A DNA stretch of 19,710 nt from Chitinophaga pinensis (GCA_945889235.1 CAMDBK010000020.1:1-19710), one strand, 5' to 3'. Shown: positions 1 through 7,195, numbered from the stretch's first letter. The notes: generated by a model from the sequence alone, not told the origin. Numbers and translations are program-made.

Positions 1-300
1 TGGGGTGTGAAGTTAGAAGCTGTATATCACATCACATTCACAGATTATCTGGATGATGTAAGTACTTCTTATGTTGATCCTGCTATTCTTGCCACTTCAC
101 AGGGTGGTGCAGCAACAGTTTATTATTCAGACCCTACAAATACAAGTCCTCCGCGCACAATGCGTGGCAATCCCAATCAAAAGGACAGCTATATAGATGT
201 CAGCTTTTCACTTATTTATTATTTCGGGCGTTGTGACGGGCGCAATAAGAAGGGCGACCGTTACCAGAACTGCGAAGATTTATACAAGAACCTTAACTGA
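1..300 (+). CDS. C-terminal part of an outer-membrane beta-barrel protein, DUF6089/PorG-like (5' end outside window)
   Basis: Frame 1 is open from the first base (W-G-V-K-L-E-A-V-Y) and ends at TGA 298-300, so this is the last 99 codons of a gene that begins upstream. The motif FTDYLDDVST, followed by a loop, then RGNPNQKDSY and a final strand ending in SLIYYFGR, resembles the C-terminal barrel region of the DUF6089 proteins of Bacteroidota, which include the T9SS outer-membrane component PorG. The assignment rests on remembered motif similarity. About 25 mostly hydrophilic residues (CDGRNKKGD onward) follow the last strand, more than many barrels have. The last 21 bases overlap the end of the convergent aminopeptidase gene. 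Role in the outer membrane is inferred. A generic outer-membrane barrel is the alternative. Confidence 0.65.
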   Translation, partial: WGVKLEAVYHITFTDYLDDVSTSYVDPAILATSQGGAATVYYSDPTNTSPPRTMRGNPNQKDSYIDVSFSLIYYFGRCDGRNKKGDRYQNCEDLYKNLN

Positions 301-1587
301 GCCTGCCATCAGGGCTTCAATTTCATCAACTTCTAAAGGAATATCTGCCATCAGGTCAATGGGGCTGCCTTTTGTAACAAGAATATCGTTCTCAAGGCGG
401 ATGCCTATTTTTTCGGCAGGTATATAGATGCCTGGTTCGCAAGTAAACACCATTCCTGCCTGAACAGGTTTGTTAAAGTCGCCCACATCATGCACATCTA
501 AACCAAGAAAGTGTGATGTGCCATGCATAAAATATTTTTTGTAGGCAGGCATATTAGGATTCTGGTCGCGGATATCTTTTTCGGTGAGCAAGCCCAAACC
601 GATTAATTCTTTTTCTGTTATTTTTCCTACTTCCTTATTGTATTCGGTTAGAATAATGCCGGGGCGAAGCATATTAGTAGCTTCCTTCATTACACGCAAA
701 ACTGCATTGTAAACCTGTTTCTGGCGTTCAGTAAATTTGCCATTTACAGGCAGACAACGGGTTAAATCCGAGGCATAATTTGCATATTCTGCTGCCACAT
801 CCATTAATAAAATATCACCGCTTTTGCATTCTTTATTATTATCCACATAGTGTAAAACACAGGAGTTTAAGCCTGAGGCAATAATAGGTCCGTAAGCAAA
901 GCCACGCGAACGGTTTCGCACAAACTCATGGATCAGCTCGGCTTCAATTTCGTATTCCATTACACCGGGTTTTACAAACTTCAACGCACGTAGAAAACCT
1001 TTTTTGGTAATGTTACAAGCTTGCTTAATCAGTGCAACTTCGGTGTCGGATTTTATGGCGCGCAACTCCATTAATAAAGGTGCGCTGCGCTCATAATTAT
1101 GTAGGGGAAATTTGTCTTTGCACTTTTTTACGAAACGTGCATCACGGGTTTCCACTTCAATAGTGGCACGCAGATGTTCGTTGCTGTTGAGGTAAACCGT
1201 TTGCGCTTCTGCCATAACGGTATTGAAGATGCGCTCAAACTCACTTAACCAGAACACAGTTTTTATTCCCGAAACTTCAGTAGCTTCTTTTTGGGTAAGC
1301 TTTGCGCCTTCCCAAATGGCAATGCGCTCGTTGGTTTCGCGCACGAAAAGAATTTCTTTATAGTCCTTATTATACGCATCGGGAAAAAGAATGAGTATGC
1401 TTTCTTCCTGGTCAATGCTGCTGAGGTAAAACAAATCGTTGTTTTGACGAAAAGCCATAGTGCCATCGGCATTGGTGGGCATAATATCGTTGCTGTTGAA
1501 GACCGCAACCGAATTTGGTTTCAGGTTTTTGGTAAAGCGTTTACGGTTTTCAATAAAGAGCTTGTTGTCGATTTGTGCGTATTTCAT
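280..1587 (-). CDS. pepP: Xaa-Pro aminopeptidase (aminopeptidase P, M24B family)
   Basis: This 435-residue protein is a dinuclear-metal peptidase that removes an N-terminal residue preceding proline. The N-terminal third matches the AMP_N domain (FRQNNDLFYLSSIDQEESIL near residue 47). The pita-bread catalytic domain covers roughly residues 170-425. All five metal ligands of the family are visible: D263 (LLMDVAAEY), D274 (YASDLTR), H359 (MHGTSHFLGLDVHD), E384 (CEPGIY) and E399 (GIRLEND). The histidines matching E. coli H350 and H361 are also present (H355, H366). Length is typical. No signal peptide is seen, so it is probably cytoplasmic. The start ATG lies about 17 bases downstream of a TATCTTTG -7 box, which supports it. 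The 3' end overlaps the convergent barrel gene by 21 bases. Family assignment is firm; physiological substrates are unknown. Confidence 0.95.
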   Translation of the reverse strand: MKYAQIDNKLFIENRKRFTKNLKPNSVAVFNSNDIMPTNADGTMAFRQNNDLFYLSSIDQEESILILFPDAYNKDYKEILFVRETNERIAIWEGAKLTQKEATEVSGIKTVFWLSEFERIFNTVMAEAQTVYLNSNEHLRATIEVETRDARFVKKCKDKFPLHNYERSAPLLMELRAIKSDTEVALIKQACNITKKGFLRALKFVKPGVMEYEIEAELIHEFVRNRSRGFAYGPIIASGLNSCVLHYVDNNKECKSGDILLMDVAAEYANYASDLTRCLPVNGKFTERQKQVYNAVLRVMKEATNMLRPGIILTEYNKEVGKITEKELIGLGLLTEKDIRDQNPNMPAYKKYFMHGTSHFLGLDVHDVGDFNKPVQAGMVFTCEPGIYIPAEKIGIRLENDILVTKGSPIDLMADIPLEVDEIEALMAGSVKVLV

Positions 1588-1604
1588 TGTAATTGGTTTT
1601 GATG

Positions 1605-1612
1605 CAAAGATA
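1605..1612 (-). promoter_or_regulatory. Candidate -7 box for the aminopeptidase gene
   Basis: On the minus strand this reads TATCTTTG, an exact match to the Bacteroidota -7 consensus TAnnTTTG. It implies a leader of roughly 14 bases before the ATG at 1587. No convincing -33 TTG is seen at the usual spacing; TTT occupies that place. Confidence 0.5.
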
Positions 1613-1719
1613 TAAAGATTGAAAGGTTGGAAAGATTGAAGTGATTAGAATTTTTTTATAAAAAAGGTTAAAAATTCAATTCTGACATACTTTTTCTTTG
1701 ACATTAAATTTACGGTGTT

Positions 1720-1908
1720 GCTCAGTTAACTTTGCTTCATGCTTACTTAACTTTACTTCACGTTGACTTAGATTTGCTTCACCCTGACTTAACTATGCTT
1801 CGCGCTGACTTAACTATGCTTTATGTTGACTTAGATTTGCTTTGAACTGACTTAACTTTGCTTTATGCTAACTTAGGTTTGCTTTAGGCTGAGTTAAGTT
1901 TATTTGTT
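1720..1908. repeat. Tandem array of nine 21-bp imperfect repeats
   Basis: Nine units of exactly 21 bp follow one another with no insertions or gaps, starting at 1720, 1741, 1762, 1783, 1804, 1825, 1846, 1867 and 1888. The shared core on the plus strand is ACTTAACTTTGCTT, preceded by a GCTG-like and followed by a YAY-like segment. Units 3 and 6 share a variant core (GACTTAGATTTGCTT), and units 4 and 5 share TTAACTATGCTT. Unit 9 is the most diverged. No unit is separated by spacers, so this is not a CRISPR. The plus strand has a stop in unit 6 (TGA) and unit 8 (TAG) in the frame that starts at each unit. The minus strand has TAG in units 8, 5 and 4 in its only readable frame. The remaining spacer, 1613-1719, is AT-rich and shows no other feature that I can support. 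Confidence 0.95.
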
Positions 1909-1931
1909 TTTTATGGAAAAGGGTAGATTTG
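1903..1931 (+). promoter_or_regulatory. Candidate promoter for the oxidoreductase/DinB unit
   Basis: TTTG at 1903-1906 and TAGATTTG at 1924-1931 are separated by 17 bases. The second is an exact TAnnTTTG -7 box and the first resembles the -33 TTTG element; the usual spacer is slightly longer (about 19-21). Transcription would start around 1935, immediately before the ATG of the small ORF at 1936. Confidence 0.45.
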
Positions 1932-1935
1932 GAGT

Positions 1936-2067
1936 ATGAAAATCTTCACAGAAACACAAAAATTTAAGCAGCGGTGGCTATCGCTAATATTAATTAGTAG
2001 TGTTGGCTTAGCATGGTTTTATAGACTTAGCGAGCCGGAAAGTGCATGGGAACTATCATTATCATGA
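1936..2067 (+). CDS. Possible small membrane ORF (43 aa), resembling the N-terminus of DUF6141-type proteins
   Basis: ATG at 1936 opens a 43-codon frame ending at TGA 2065-2067, too short for many gene callers. The product begins MKIFTETQKFKQRWLSL and then has a single hydrophobic stretch (LSLILISSVGLAWFY), followed by a short polar tail. From memory, the opening closely resembles short Bacteroidota membrane proteins of the DUF6141 kind (TEkQxFxQWWLWL), but here the rest of such a protein is missing. It is either a truncated relic or a leader peptide. Its stop overlaps the downstream start as ATGA (2064-2067), an arrangement typical of translational coupling. A TAGATTTG -7 box ends only four bases before the ATG, so translation would be leaderless if this promoter is real. 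Not certain to be translated. Confidence 0.35.
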   Translation: MKIFTETQKFKQRWLSLILISSVGLAWFYRLSEPESAWELSLS

Positions 2068-3113
2068 TGTATGATTATATAATAGTCGGCCAGGGAATAG
2101 CAGGAACAGTTCTATCATGGACACTTTTGCAGCAAGGAAAAAAAATTCTTGTAGTTGACCATCGTGAAAAACCTTCATCTTCTGAAATTGCATTGGGCAT
2201 CTACAATCCGGTTGTGTTTAAGCGCATGACAAAAAGCTGGAAAGCAGACGAATTAATTCCGGTTGCAGAGGCGCTTTACAGCGATATGGAAACTGCGCTT
2301 GGTGTAAAGGCATTGCACAAAAATGGCATTCTGAAATTATTTTCTTCAAAGGACGAGCGAACCTTTTGGGAGAAAAAAATGCATAATGGTGAAGCAATGG
2401 CTTTTTTGGATACCACAAAAGAGCAATCTGAATATACTGATGTTGTTTTTGATGAGTTGGGCAGTGCAGATGTGTTGAATTCTGGCTGGTTAGACACAGC
2501 AAAATTGTTGAGTACTTTCCGTAAGTTTTTAAGAAGCAATAACCTGCTTATTGAAAAAAAGTTTGAGTATGAAAATGTGAATACATCTGCTGAACTTTTG
2601 CAATGGGATAGTTTAAGTGCAGAGAGAATAATTTTTTGTGAGGGCAGTCGTGCAACTGAAAATCGGTTTTTCAAAAACTTGCCGTTTGTGCTGACTAAAG
2701 GTGAAATGCTAACCATTCGTATTCCTAATTTTTCGCCTCAACATCTTATTTCAAAAGGTGTTTATTTGCTTCATGAATACGATGATGTTTTTAAGGTTGG
2801 TGCTACTTATGATTGGGATGATTTAACAGATATTTCCACTGAAAAAGGAAAAACAGATTTGGTTGAAAAACTGAAAAAGGTTTTAAAATGTGAGTACGAA
2901 ATTATTGACCAGAAAGCTGCTATTCGTCCTACTGTAAAGGATCGCAGACCATTGATAGGTTTAAGTAGTGAAGACAAACGCATCGGAATTTTTAACGGCA
3001 TGGGAACAAAAGGAGTGATGATTGCACCGTTTTTTGCCAGACAGTTTGCAGAACATATTGAGAACAATTTACCTTTGGATAAGGAAGTAGATATAAAACG
3101 ATTTAATAATTGA
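2064..3113 (+). CDS. FAD-dependent oxidoreductase, DAO/DadA-like family
   Basis: The protein has about 349 residues and opens with a classic Rossmann dinucleotide-binding motif: YDYIIVGQGIAG (GxGxxG at residues 9-14), with an acidic residue ending the second strand in ILVVDHRE. This is typical of FAD binding in the D-amino-acid-oxidase superfamily (glycine oxidase, DadA, sarcosine oxidase). The C-terminal segment RPTVKDRRPLIG followed by FNGMGTKGVMIAPFFARQFAEHI is also typical of that fold, closing the FAD site. Substrate cannot be read from the sequence. No signal peptide, so cytoplasmic. Two adjacent ATGs (2064 and 2067) are possible starts; both put the FAD motif at the very N-terminus. 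I prefer them over an in-frame ATG at 2046, which would add seven residues overlapping the small ORF. One base separates its stop from the next gene, so the two are probably co-transcribed. Confidence 0.85.
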   Translation: MMYDYIIVGQGIAGTVLSWTLLQQGKKILVVDHREKPSSSEIALGIYNPVVFKRMTKSWKADELIPVAEALYSDMETALGVKALHKNGILKLFSSKDERTFWEKKMHNGEAMAFLDTTKEQSEYTDVVFDELGSADVLNSGWLDTAKLLSTFRKFLRSNNLLIEKKFEYENVNTSAELLQWDSLSAERIIFCEGSRATENRFFKNLPFVLTKGEMLTIRIPNFSPQHLISKGVYLLHEYDDVFKVGATYDWDDLTDISTEKGKTDLVEKLKKVLKCEYEIIDQKAAIRPTVKDRRPLIGLSSEDKRIGIFNGMGTKGVMIAPFFARQFAEHIENNLPLDKEVDIKRFNN

Positions 3114-3114
3114 A

Positions 3115-3639
3115 ATGACTAAACAAGAAATCGCCAACGAATTAAGTAAAAGACACAAAATTTTTACTGCCCATATTCAATCACTGAATGAGAAGGACTT
3201 TATGTTTTCAAACAATGAAAAATGGACAGCAGGACAGCAGTTAGACCATATTTTCCGGAGTGTTTCACCATTGGTGCAGGCGTTTATGCTTCCAAAGTTT
3301 GTTCCGCGTTTGTTGTTTGGAAAAGCAAACCGTCCTTCCAAATCGTATGATGAATTGGTGAATAAATATAAAGAGAAACTGTCAAAAGGTGGTGTTGCAA
3401 CAGGACAATTTGTTCCACCAGCAATCAGCTATGACAAAAAAGAAAAACTCTGCAAACAGGTAAATTCAAAAGTTGAAAAACTTTGCAAACAAGTCAACTT
3501 ATTTTCTGAACAGCAATTGGATGAATACATTTTGCCGCATCCACTTTTAGGAAAACTAACTGTTAGAGAAATGCTGTATTTCACCATGCATCATGTTAAT
3601 CAGCATTTGGAAATTATGAGAAGAAATTTAGAAAAGTAA
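3115..3639 (+). CDS. DinB-fold (DinB_2-like) protein
   Basis: A 174-residue protein with the four-helix-bundle DinB/YfiT pattern. A first histidine lies in the first helix-turn region (WTAGQQLDHI, H45), and a histidine cluster is near the C-terminus (YFTMHHVNQHLEIMRR; H159, H160, H164). Together these would form the usual three-His metal site. The family includes metal-dependent thiol transferases and many uncharacterised stress proteins; the reaction here is unknown. It starts one base after the oxidoreductase stop. The middle of the protein carries an 11-residue tandem duplication (EKLCKQVNSKV then EKLCKQVNLFS, bases 3442-3507), not expected in the family and probably forming a longer helix or loop. 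Cytoplasmic; no signal peptide. Confidence 0.8.
   Translation: MTKQEIANELSKRHKIFTAHIQSLNEKDFMFSNNEKWTAGQQLDHIFRSVSPLVQAFMLPKFVPRLLFGKANRPSKSYDELVNKYKEKLSKGGVATGQFVPPAISYDKKEKLCKQVNSKVEKLCKQVNLFSEQQLDEYILPHPLLGKLTVREMLYFTMHHVNQHLEIMRRNLEK
3442..3507 (+). repeat. 33-bp tandem duplication inside the DinB gene
   Basis: Two in-frame 33-bp units (3442-3474 and 3475-3507) begin GAAAAACTCTGCAAACAGGT and GAAAAACTTTGCAAACAAGT. They encode EKLCKQVN twice and diverge after it. The differences are partly synonymous, so the duplication is not brand new. Confidence 0.85.
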
Positions 3640-3641
3640 AG

Positions 3642-3661
3642 CCCTTCGACTACGCTCAGGG
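3642..3661. repeat. Short intergenic element, candidate dispersed repeat
   Basis: CCCTTCGACTACGCTCAGGG lies between two convergent genes. Its ends can pair over only four bases (CCCT/AGGG), so it is a weak hairpin. From memory, the same string or its complement recurs in intergenic regions of many Bacteroidota-like genomes. No other copy lies in this window. Confidence 0.4.
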
Positions 3662-3667
3662 TGACAG

Positions 3668-4636
3668 TTAAAACCCGATTTTCTCTCTTACCCTTCCAAT
3701 CACTTCCACCGCAATTTTTCGGGCTTTATCTGCACCGGCTTTTAATTGTTTTTCAAGTTCTGCAGGGTTACTCATATACTCGTTGTATTGCTTACGCTCT
3801 TTTTCAAAACGCTGAACAATTGCTTCATACAATGCAGTCTTTGCATGTCCATAACCGTAGCCGCCAAGTAAATAATTCTGGCGCATTTCTTCTGTCTGCT
3901 GAGGTGAAGCAACTAATTTGTATAAAGCAAAAACGTTGCAGGTGTCAGGATTTTTAGGCTGTTCGAGCGGTGTGCTGTCGGTAATAATTGACAGCACCAC
4001 TTTTTTTAATTCTTTATCGGGAAGAAAAATATCAATGAAATTATTGTAAGACTTACTCATTTTCTGTCCATCAATCCCGGGAACAATCATTACGTTCTCA
4101 TCCACTTTTCCTTCGGGTACAACAAAGGTTTCACCGTATTTATGATTAAATGATTCTGCAATGTCGCGTGCCATTTCCAAATGTTGCATCTGGTCTTTTC
4201 CAACAGGAACAAACTTTGCATCGTACAATAAAATATCACAGGTCATTAGCACTGGATAGGTAAAAAGTCCGGCATTAACATCCGAAAGTTTATCAGACTT
4301 ATCTTTAAAAGAGTGCGCGTTTGCCAGCATCGGGAAAGGCGTAAAGCAACTCAGATACCAGGTAAGTTCGGTAACTTCTTTAATATCACTCTGGCGGTAG
4401 AAATAATTTTTTTCGGTATCAAAACCAAACGCTAGCCATGTTGCCGCAACTGAATAAACATTGTGTTTACGTACAGCTGCATCCTTAATGGTAGTAAGCG
4501 AATGCAAGTCGGCAATAAAGAAAAATGATTCGTTTTCTGCTTTCTTTGAAAGTTCAATCGCAGGCATTACTGCTCCGAGAATATTTCCCAGATGCGGTAT
4601 TCCTGAACTTTGTATTCCTGTTAAAATTCTTGACAT
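3668..4636 (-). CDS. trpS: Tryptophanyl-tRNA synthetase
   Basis: The enzyme charges tRNA-Trp with tryptophan using ATP (class I synthetase, cytoplasmic). Visible features are the N-terminal SRILTGIQSSGIPHLGN, with the HIGH-type signature as PHLGN, the tryptophan/ATP-pocket region SFFFIADLHSLT, and PVGKDQMQHLEMARDIAESFN. KMSKS is present exactly (GIDGQKMSKSYNN), at about residue 192 with the start used here. The length of 322 residues is normal for a bacterial TrpS. I chose the ATG at 4636 (MSRILTG) because family members commonly begin this way; an ATG four codons upstream (4648) is possible. The gene converges on the DinB gene and is divergent from the acylase gene. Probably a single essential housekeeping copy. 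Confidence 0.96.
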   Translation of the reverse strand: MSRILTGIQSSGIPHLGNILGAVMPAIELSKKAENESFFFIADLHSLTTIKDAAVRKHNVYSVAATWLAFGFDTEKNYFYRQSDIKEVTELTWYLSCFTPFPMLANAHSFKDKSDKLSDVNAGLFTYPVLMTCDILLYDAKFVPVGKDQMQHLEMARDIAESFNHKYGETFVVPEGKVDENVMIVPGIDGQKMSKSYNNFIDIFLPDKELKKVVLSIITDSTPLEQPKNPDTCNVFALYKLVASPQQTEEMRQNYLLGGYGYGHAKTALYEAIVQRFEKERKQYNEYMSNPAELEKQLKAGADKARKIAVEVIGRVREKIGF

Positions 4637-4737
4637 AATTTCTTGCAATGATTACAAAGACAAAGAACGTAAAGAAACAGAACAAATGAAAATGAATTTT
4701 GATTGGTACTTTAGCCGCTTCAAATCCCTTAACATTT

Positions 4738-6813
4738 ATGCGCTTTTTGTTTTCAGTTCTCTTTGTATTTTGTACTTTGTACTTTTCATTTGCGCAAATA
4801 AATCCACAGGATGTAACCATCGCACGCGATTCATTTGGTGTTCCGCACATCTTCGGGAAAACAGATGCAGATGCGGCTTACGGACTGGCATGGGCGCACA
4901 GCGAAGATGATTTTAAAAACATACAATACAATGTTCTGTCGGGCAAAAATATGCTGGGCAGAGTGCTGGGCAAAGAAGGCGTGTTGTTTGATTTCGGTTT
5001 GCAGTTTCTGAATATTGATTCAACGGTGGAAGCGAATTATGAAAAGGATATTTCACTTGAGTATAAAAAAGTTTTATTGGGATATGTGCAGGGACTGAAT
5101 GATTATGCAAAGGCGCATCCTGAAGAAATTTTATATAAAAAAGCATTTCCGGTTACTGAGTTGGATTTGTTGAAAGGAAGTGTTTTGCAAACATCATTAA
5201 TGGCCGGTGTCGGACTTTCATTAAAGTCAATTAAGGAGAATCGTATACACGAATTTTACGCAATTAATGAGGTAGGTTCCAACGCCATGGCAATTGCACC
5301 CAATAAAACTGAAGATGGTAAAACATGGTTAGCCATAAATTCACATCAGCCATTGGAAGGGCGTTTTGCATGGTATGAGGCACATATTCAAAGTGAAGAA
5401 GGTTGGGATATAATCGGAGGTTTATTTCCCGGAGGGACAACCATTTTTGTGGGTACAAATAAATACCTTGGTTGGGCTCATACAGTTAATTACCATTCGT
5501 TTGGTGATGTTTACAAAATGGAAATTAATCCAAAAAATAAAAAACAATATAAGTATGATGGAGAGTGGCGCAACTTTGGAAAACGCATTGTAAAATTGAA
5601 AGTGAAAGTTGCCGGAATAAGAATTGGTGTGAAGAAAAAAGTGTTGCTGACCGAATACGGACCAACCTATAAAAACAAAGAAGGTTTGTATGCCATTCGC
5701 TTCCCATCGTACAATGATATACGCGCTACCGACCAGTGGTTTCAAATGAATAAAGCAACAAATTTTAACGAGTTTGAAGCTGCTGTAAAAATGAAAGCTC
5801 TTCCATTATTCAACATCCTTTATGGTGATGTAGATGGAAATATTTATTTACACTCAGGGGGAAATGTTCCGCTACGAAATCCCAGCCTGGATTGGACACA
5901 ACCGATTGCCGGAACTTCTTCTAAGTATAAATGGACAGATATTGTTCCTTATGAAAGAATGCCCACCGTAAAAAATCCGGATTGTGGTTATTTATACAAT
6001 TGCAACAACACCCCATTATTATGCACCGGTGATAAATGCGAATGGGGAGGCGATTTTATTGGCATACACAAATTTAATTACAACCGGGGAGAGCGTATGA
6101 GATACCTTTTTGAAAAACAAAAAGAAAAATATACATGGGAGGATTTTCATATAATTAAGTTTGATAAATCTTATCATAATGACTCTTCAGCATCTTATCG
6201 TAGTCATTTTAAAACACTGTATTTACTTGACGAAAAAAAATATCCTGATATAGCTGACGCCATTCAAAAAATTAAGCAATGGAATTTGGAAGGGCAACCT
6301 GATAACCGTGAAGCAGCTTTGGCATTGGTAACACATAATTATCTTGCAAAAAAATTAGATGTGCCTTTTGCATTTTTAATGATTGGTAAAGATCCAATTC
6401 CGGAATCTGAATTTAAAGAAGCCTTGCGATATGCAAAGAAATTTTTAGTAAAAACACATGGTTCAATTGATGTTCCTTTGGGAGATGTACAAAAGCATAT
6501 CAGGGGAAATGTGAGTTTTCCGGCCAGCGGTTTATCTGAAGTTCCGCGGGCTGCCAGTTCTAAAATTCATGATCAGAAAAAAGGAATTTATAAAATCAAT
6601 CATGGCGATGGATACATACAAATGGTGAAATTTTCGAAAGCCGGAGTTGAAATTAATTCAATAAATACGTACGGTGCATCAGCGCATCCAGAAAGCCCGC
6701 ACTACACCGACCAGATGAAATTATTCTCTGAAGAAAAATTTAAACCGATGACGTTTGACAAAGAACAAATTCTGAAAAATGCAGAGAAGGTTTATCATCC
6801 CAACTCAAATTAA
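4738..6813 (+). CDS. Exported penicillin-acylase-family (Ntn) hydrolase
   Basis: The 691-residue precursor starts MRFLFSVLFVFCTLYFSFAQ, a signal peptide with likely cleavage before or at Q20, so it acts in the periplasm or outside. The opening of the mature protein (VTIARDSFGVPHIFGKTDADAAYGLAWAHSEDDF) is the typical penicillin amidase/AHL acylase start. The N-terminal nucleophile of the beta chain is S181 in VGSNAMAIAP; family members cut themselves before this serine. Downstream blocks include INSHQPLEG (where penicillin G acylases have NDPHL), LGWAHTVNYH, YGDVDGNIYLHSGGNVPLR, and the C-terminal GASAHPESPHYTDQMKLF. NSHQP is a pattern I associate with the aculeacin-type acylases of Bacteroidota. 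Substrate (acyl-homoserine lactone, lipopeptide, beta-lactam side chain or other amide) is not predictable. I rejected a TTG 13 codons upstream because the ATG gives a clean signal peptide. Confidence 0.88.
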   Translation: MRFLFSVLFVFCTLYFSFAQINPQDVTIARDSFGVPHIFGKTDADAAYGLAWAHSEDDFKNIQYNVLSGKNMLGRVLGKEGVLFDFGLQFLNIDSTVEANYEKDISLEYKKVLLGYVQGLNDYAKAHPEEILYKKAFPVTELDLLKGSVLQTSLMAGVGLSLKSIKENRIHEFYAINEVGSNAMAIAPNKTEDGKTWLAINSHQPLEGRFAWYEAHIQSEEGWDIIGGLFPGGTTIFVGTNKYLGWAHTVNYHSFGDVYKMEINPKNKKQYKYDGEWRNFGKRIVKLKVKVAGIRIGVKKKVLLTEYGPTYKNKEGLYAIRFPSYNDIRATDQWFQMNKATNFNEFEAAVKMKALPLFNILYGDVDGNIYLHSGGNVPLRNPSLDWTQPIAGTSSKYKWTDIVPYERMPTVKNPDCGYLYNCNNTPLLCTGDKCEWGGDFIGIHKFNYNRGERMRYLFEKQKEKYTWEDFHIIKFDKSYHNDSSASYRSHFKTLYLLDEKKYPDIADAIQKIKQWNLEGQPDNREAALALVTHNYLAKKLDVPFAFLMIGKDPIPESEFKEALRYAKKFLVKTHGSIDVPLGDVQKHIRGNVSFPASGLSEVPRAASSKIHDQKKGIYKINHGDGYIQMVKFSKAGVEINSINTYGASAHPESPHYTDQMKLFSEEKFKPMTFDKEQILKNAEKVYHPNSN

Positions 6814-6844
6814 TTGCACCTTTGCCAAAATTTAAAACTCTAAA

Positions 6845-7195
6845 ATGAAACAAATTCTTTTTCTCTCATCACTTGTTATTTGCATACTAACAGCTTCATG
6901 TAATAAGCCCTGCAAGAACGAACAACCAAGAGCCCGCATAGTAAATAATGGAACAGATAAAGCAAGTGTACAAATAAAAACTTCGGGAGGAAGTACTGAG
7001 AATATCAACAATATTGAATCGGGTCAGGTTTCTGCATGGAGTTCATTTGCTTCCGGTAATACTGAGTTTACCGTTGCTGTTCAGGGAATGCCCAACGATA
7101 CGATGATTCCGGTTGTTATGGTTGATTGCTGGGAATATGAAATTATTATTGATGCTGCTAATCAGGTTTCATCTTTGCCTGCAGAAAGAGATTAA
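6845..7195 (+). CDS. Small putative lipoprotein of unknown function
   Basis: The product is 116 residues. The N-terminus MKQILFLSSLVICILTASC is a short hydrophobic signal with a lipobox-like end (T-A-S-C19; the -3 residue is T, slightly off consensus), suggesting a lipid-anchored periplasmic or outer-membrane protein. The remainder is rich in Asn, Ser and Thr with alternating hydrophobic positions, consistent with a small beta-sandwich (RARIVNNGTDKASVQIKTSGG, later MIPVVMVDCWEYEIIID). I do not recognise the family. It follows the acylase by 31 bases, but a CACCTTTG box at 6817-6824 (one mismatch to TAnnTTTG) could give it its own start. Its stop TAA directly abuts the stop of the convergent TonB receptor gene. 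Confidence 0.65.
   Translation: MKQILFLSSLVICILTASCNKPCKNEQPRARIVNNGTDKASVQIKTSGGSTENINNIESGQVSAWSSFASGNTEFTVAVQGMPNDTMIPVVMVDCWEYEIIIDAANQVSSLPAERD

Noticed and set aside
1720..1908. CRISPR array
   Set aside because: Units are contiguous and all alike, with no spacers and no cas genes nearby.
1676..1908. Amber (TAG) recoding of the heptad reading
   Set aside because: TAG is used as an ordinary stop by the SGNH hydrolase gene (18643-18645), and no other gene in the window has an internal TAG.
2276..2716. 146-codon minus-strand frame inside the oxidoreductase gene
   Set aside because: Antisense shadow of a gene with clear FAD motifs; its composition shows no domain.
3642..3661. Intrinsic terminator for the DinB gene
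   Set aside because: Only a four-base stem and no T run; listed as a repeat-like element instead.
4699..4737. Upstream TTG start for the acylase
   Set aside because: It would place 13 polar residues before a clean signal peptide that begins at ATG 4738.
4461..4910. 149-codon plus-strand frame across the trpS/acylase gap
   Set aside because: It runs antisense to the trpS start and out of frame with the acylase signal peptide; no recognisable motif.
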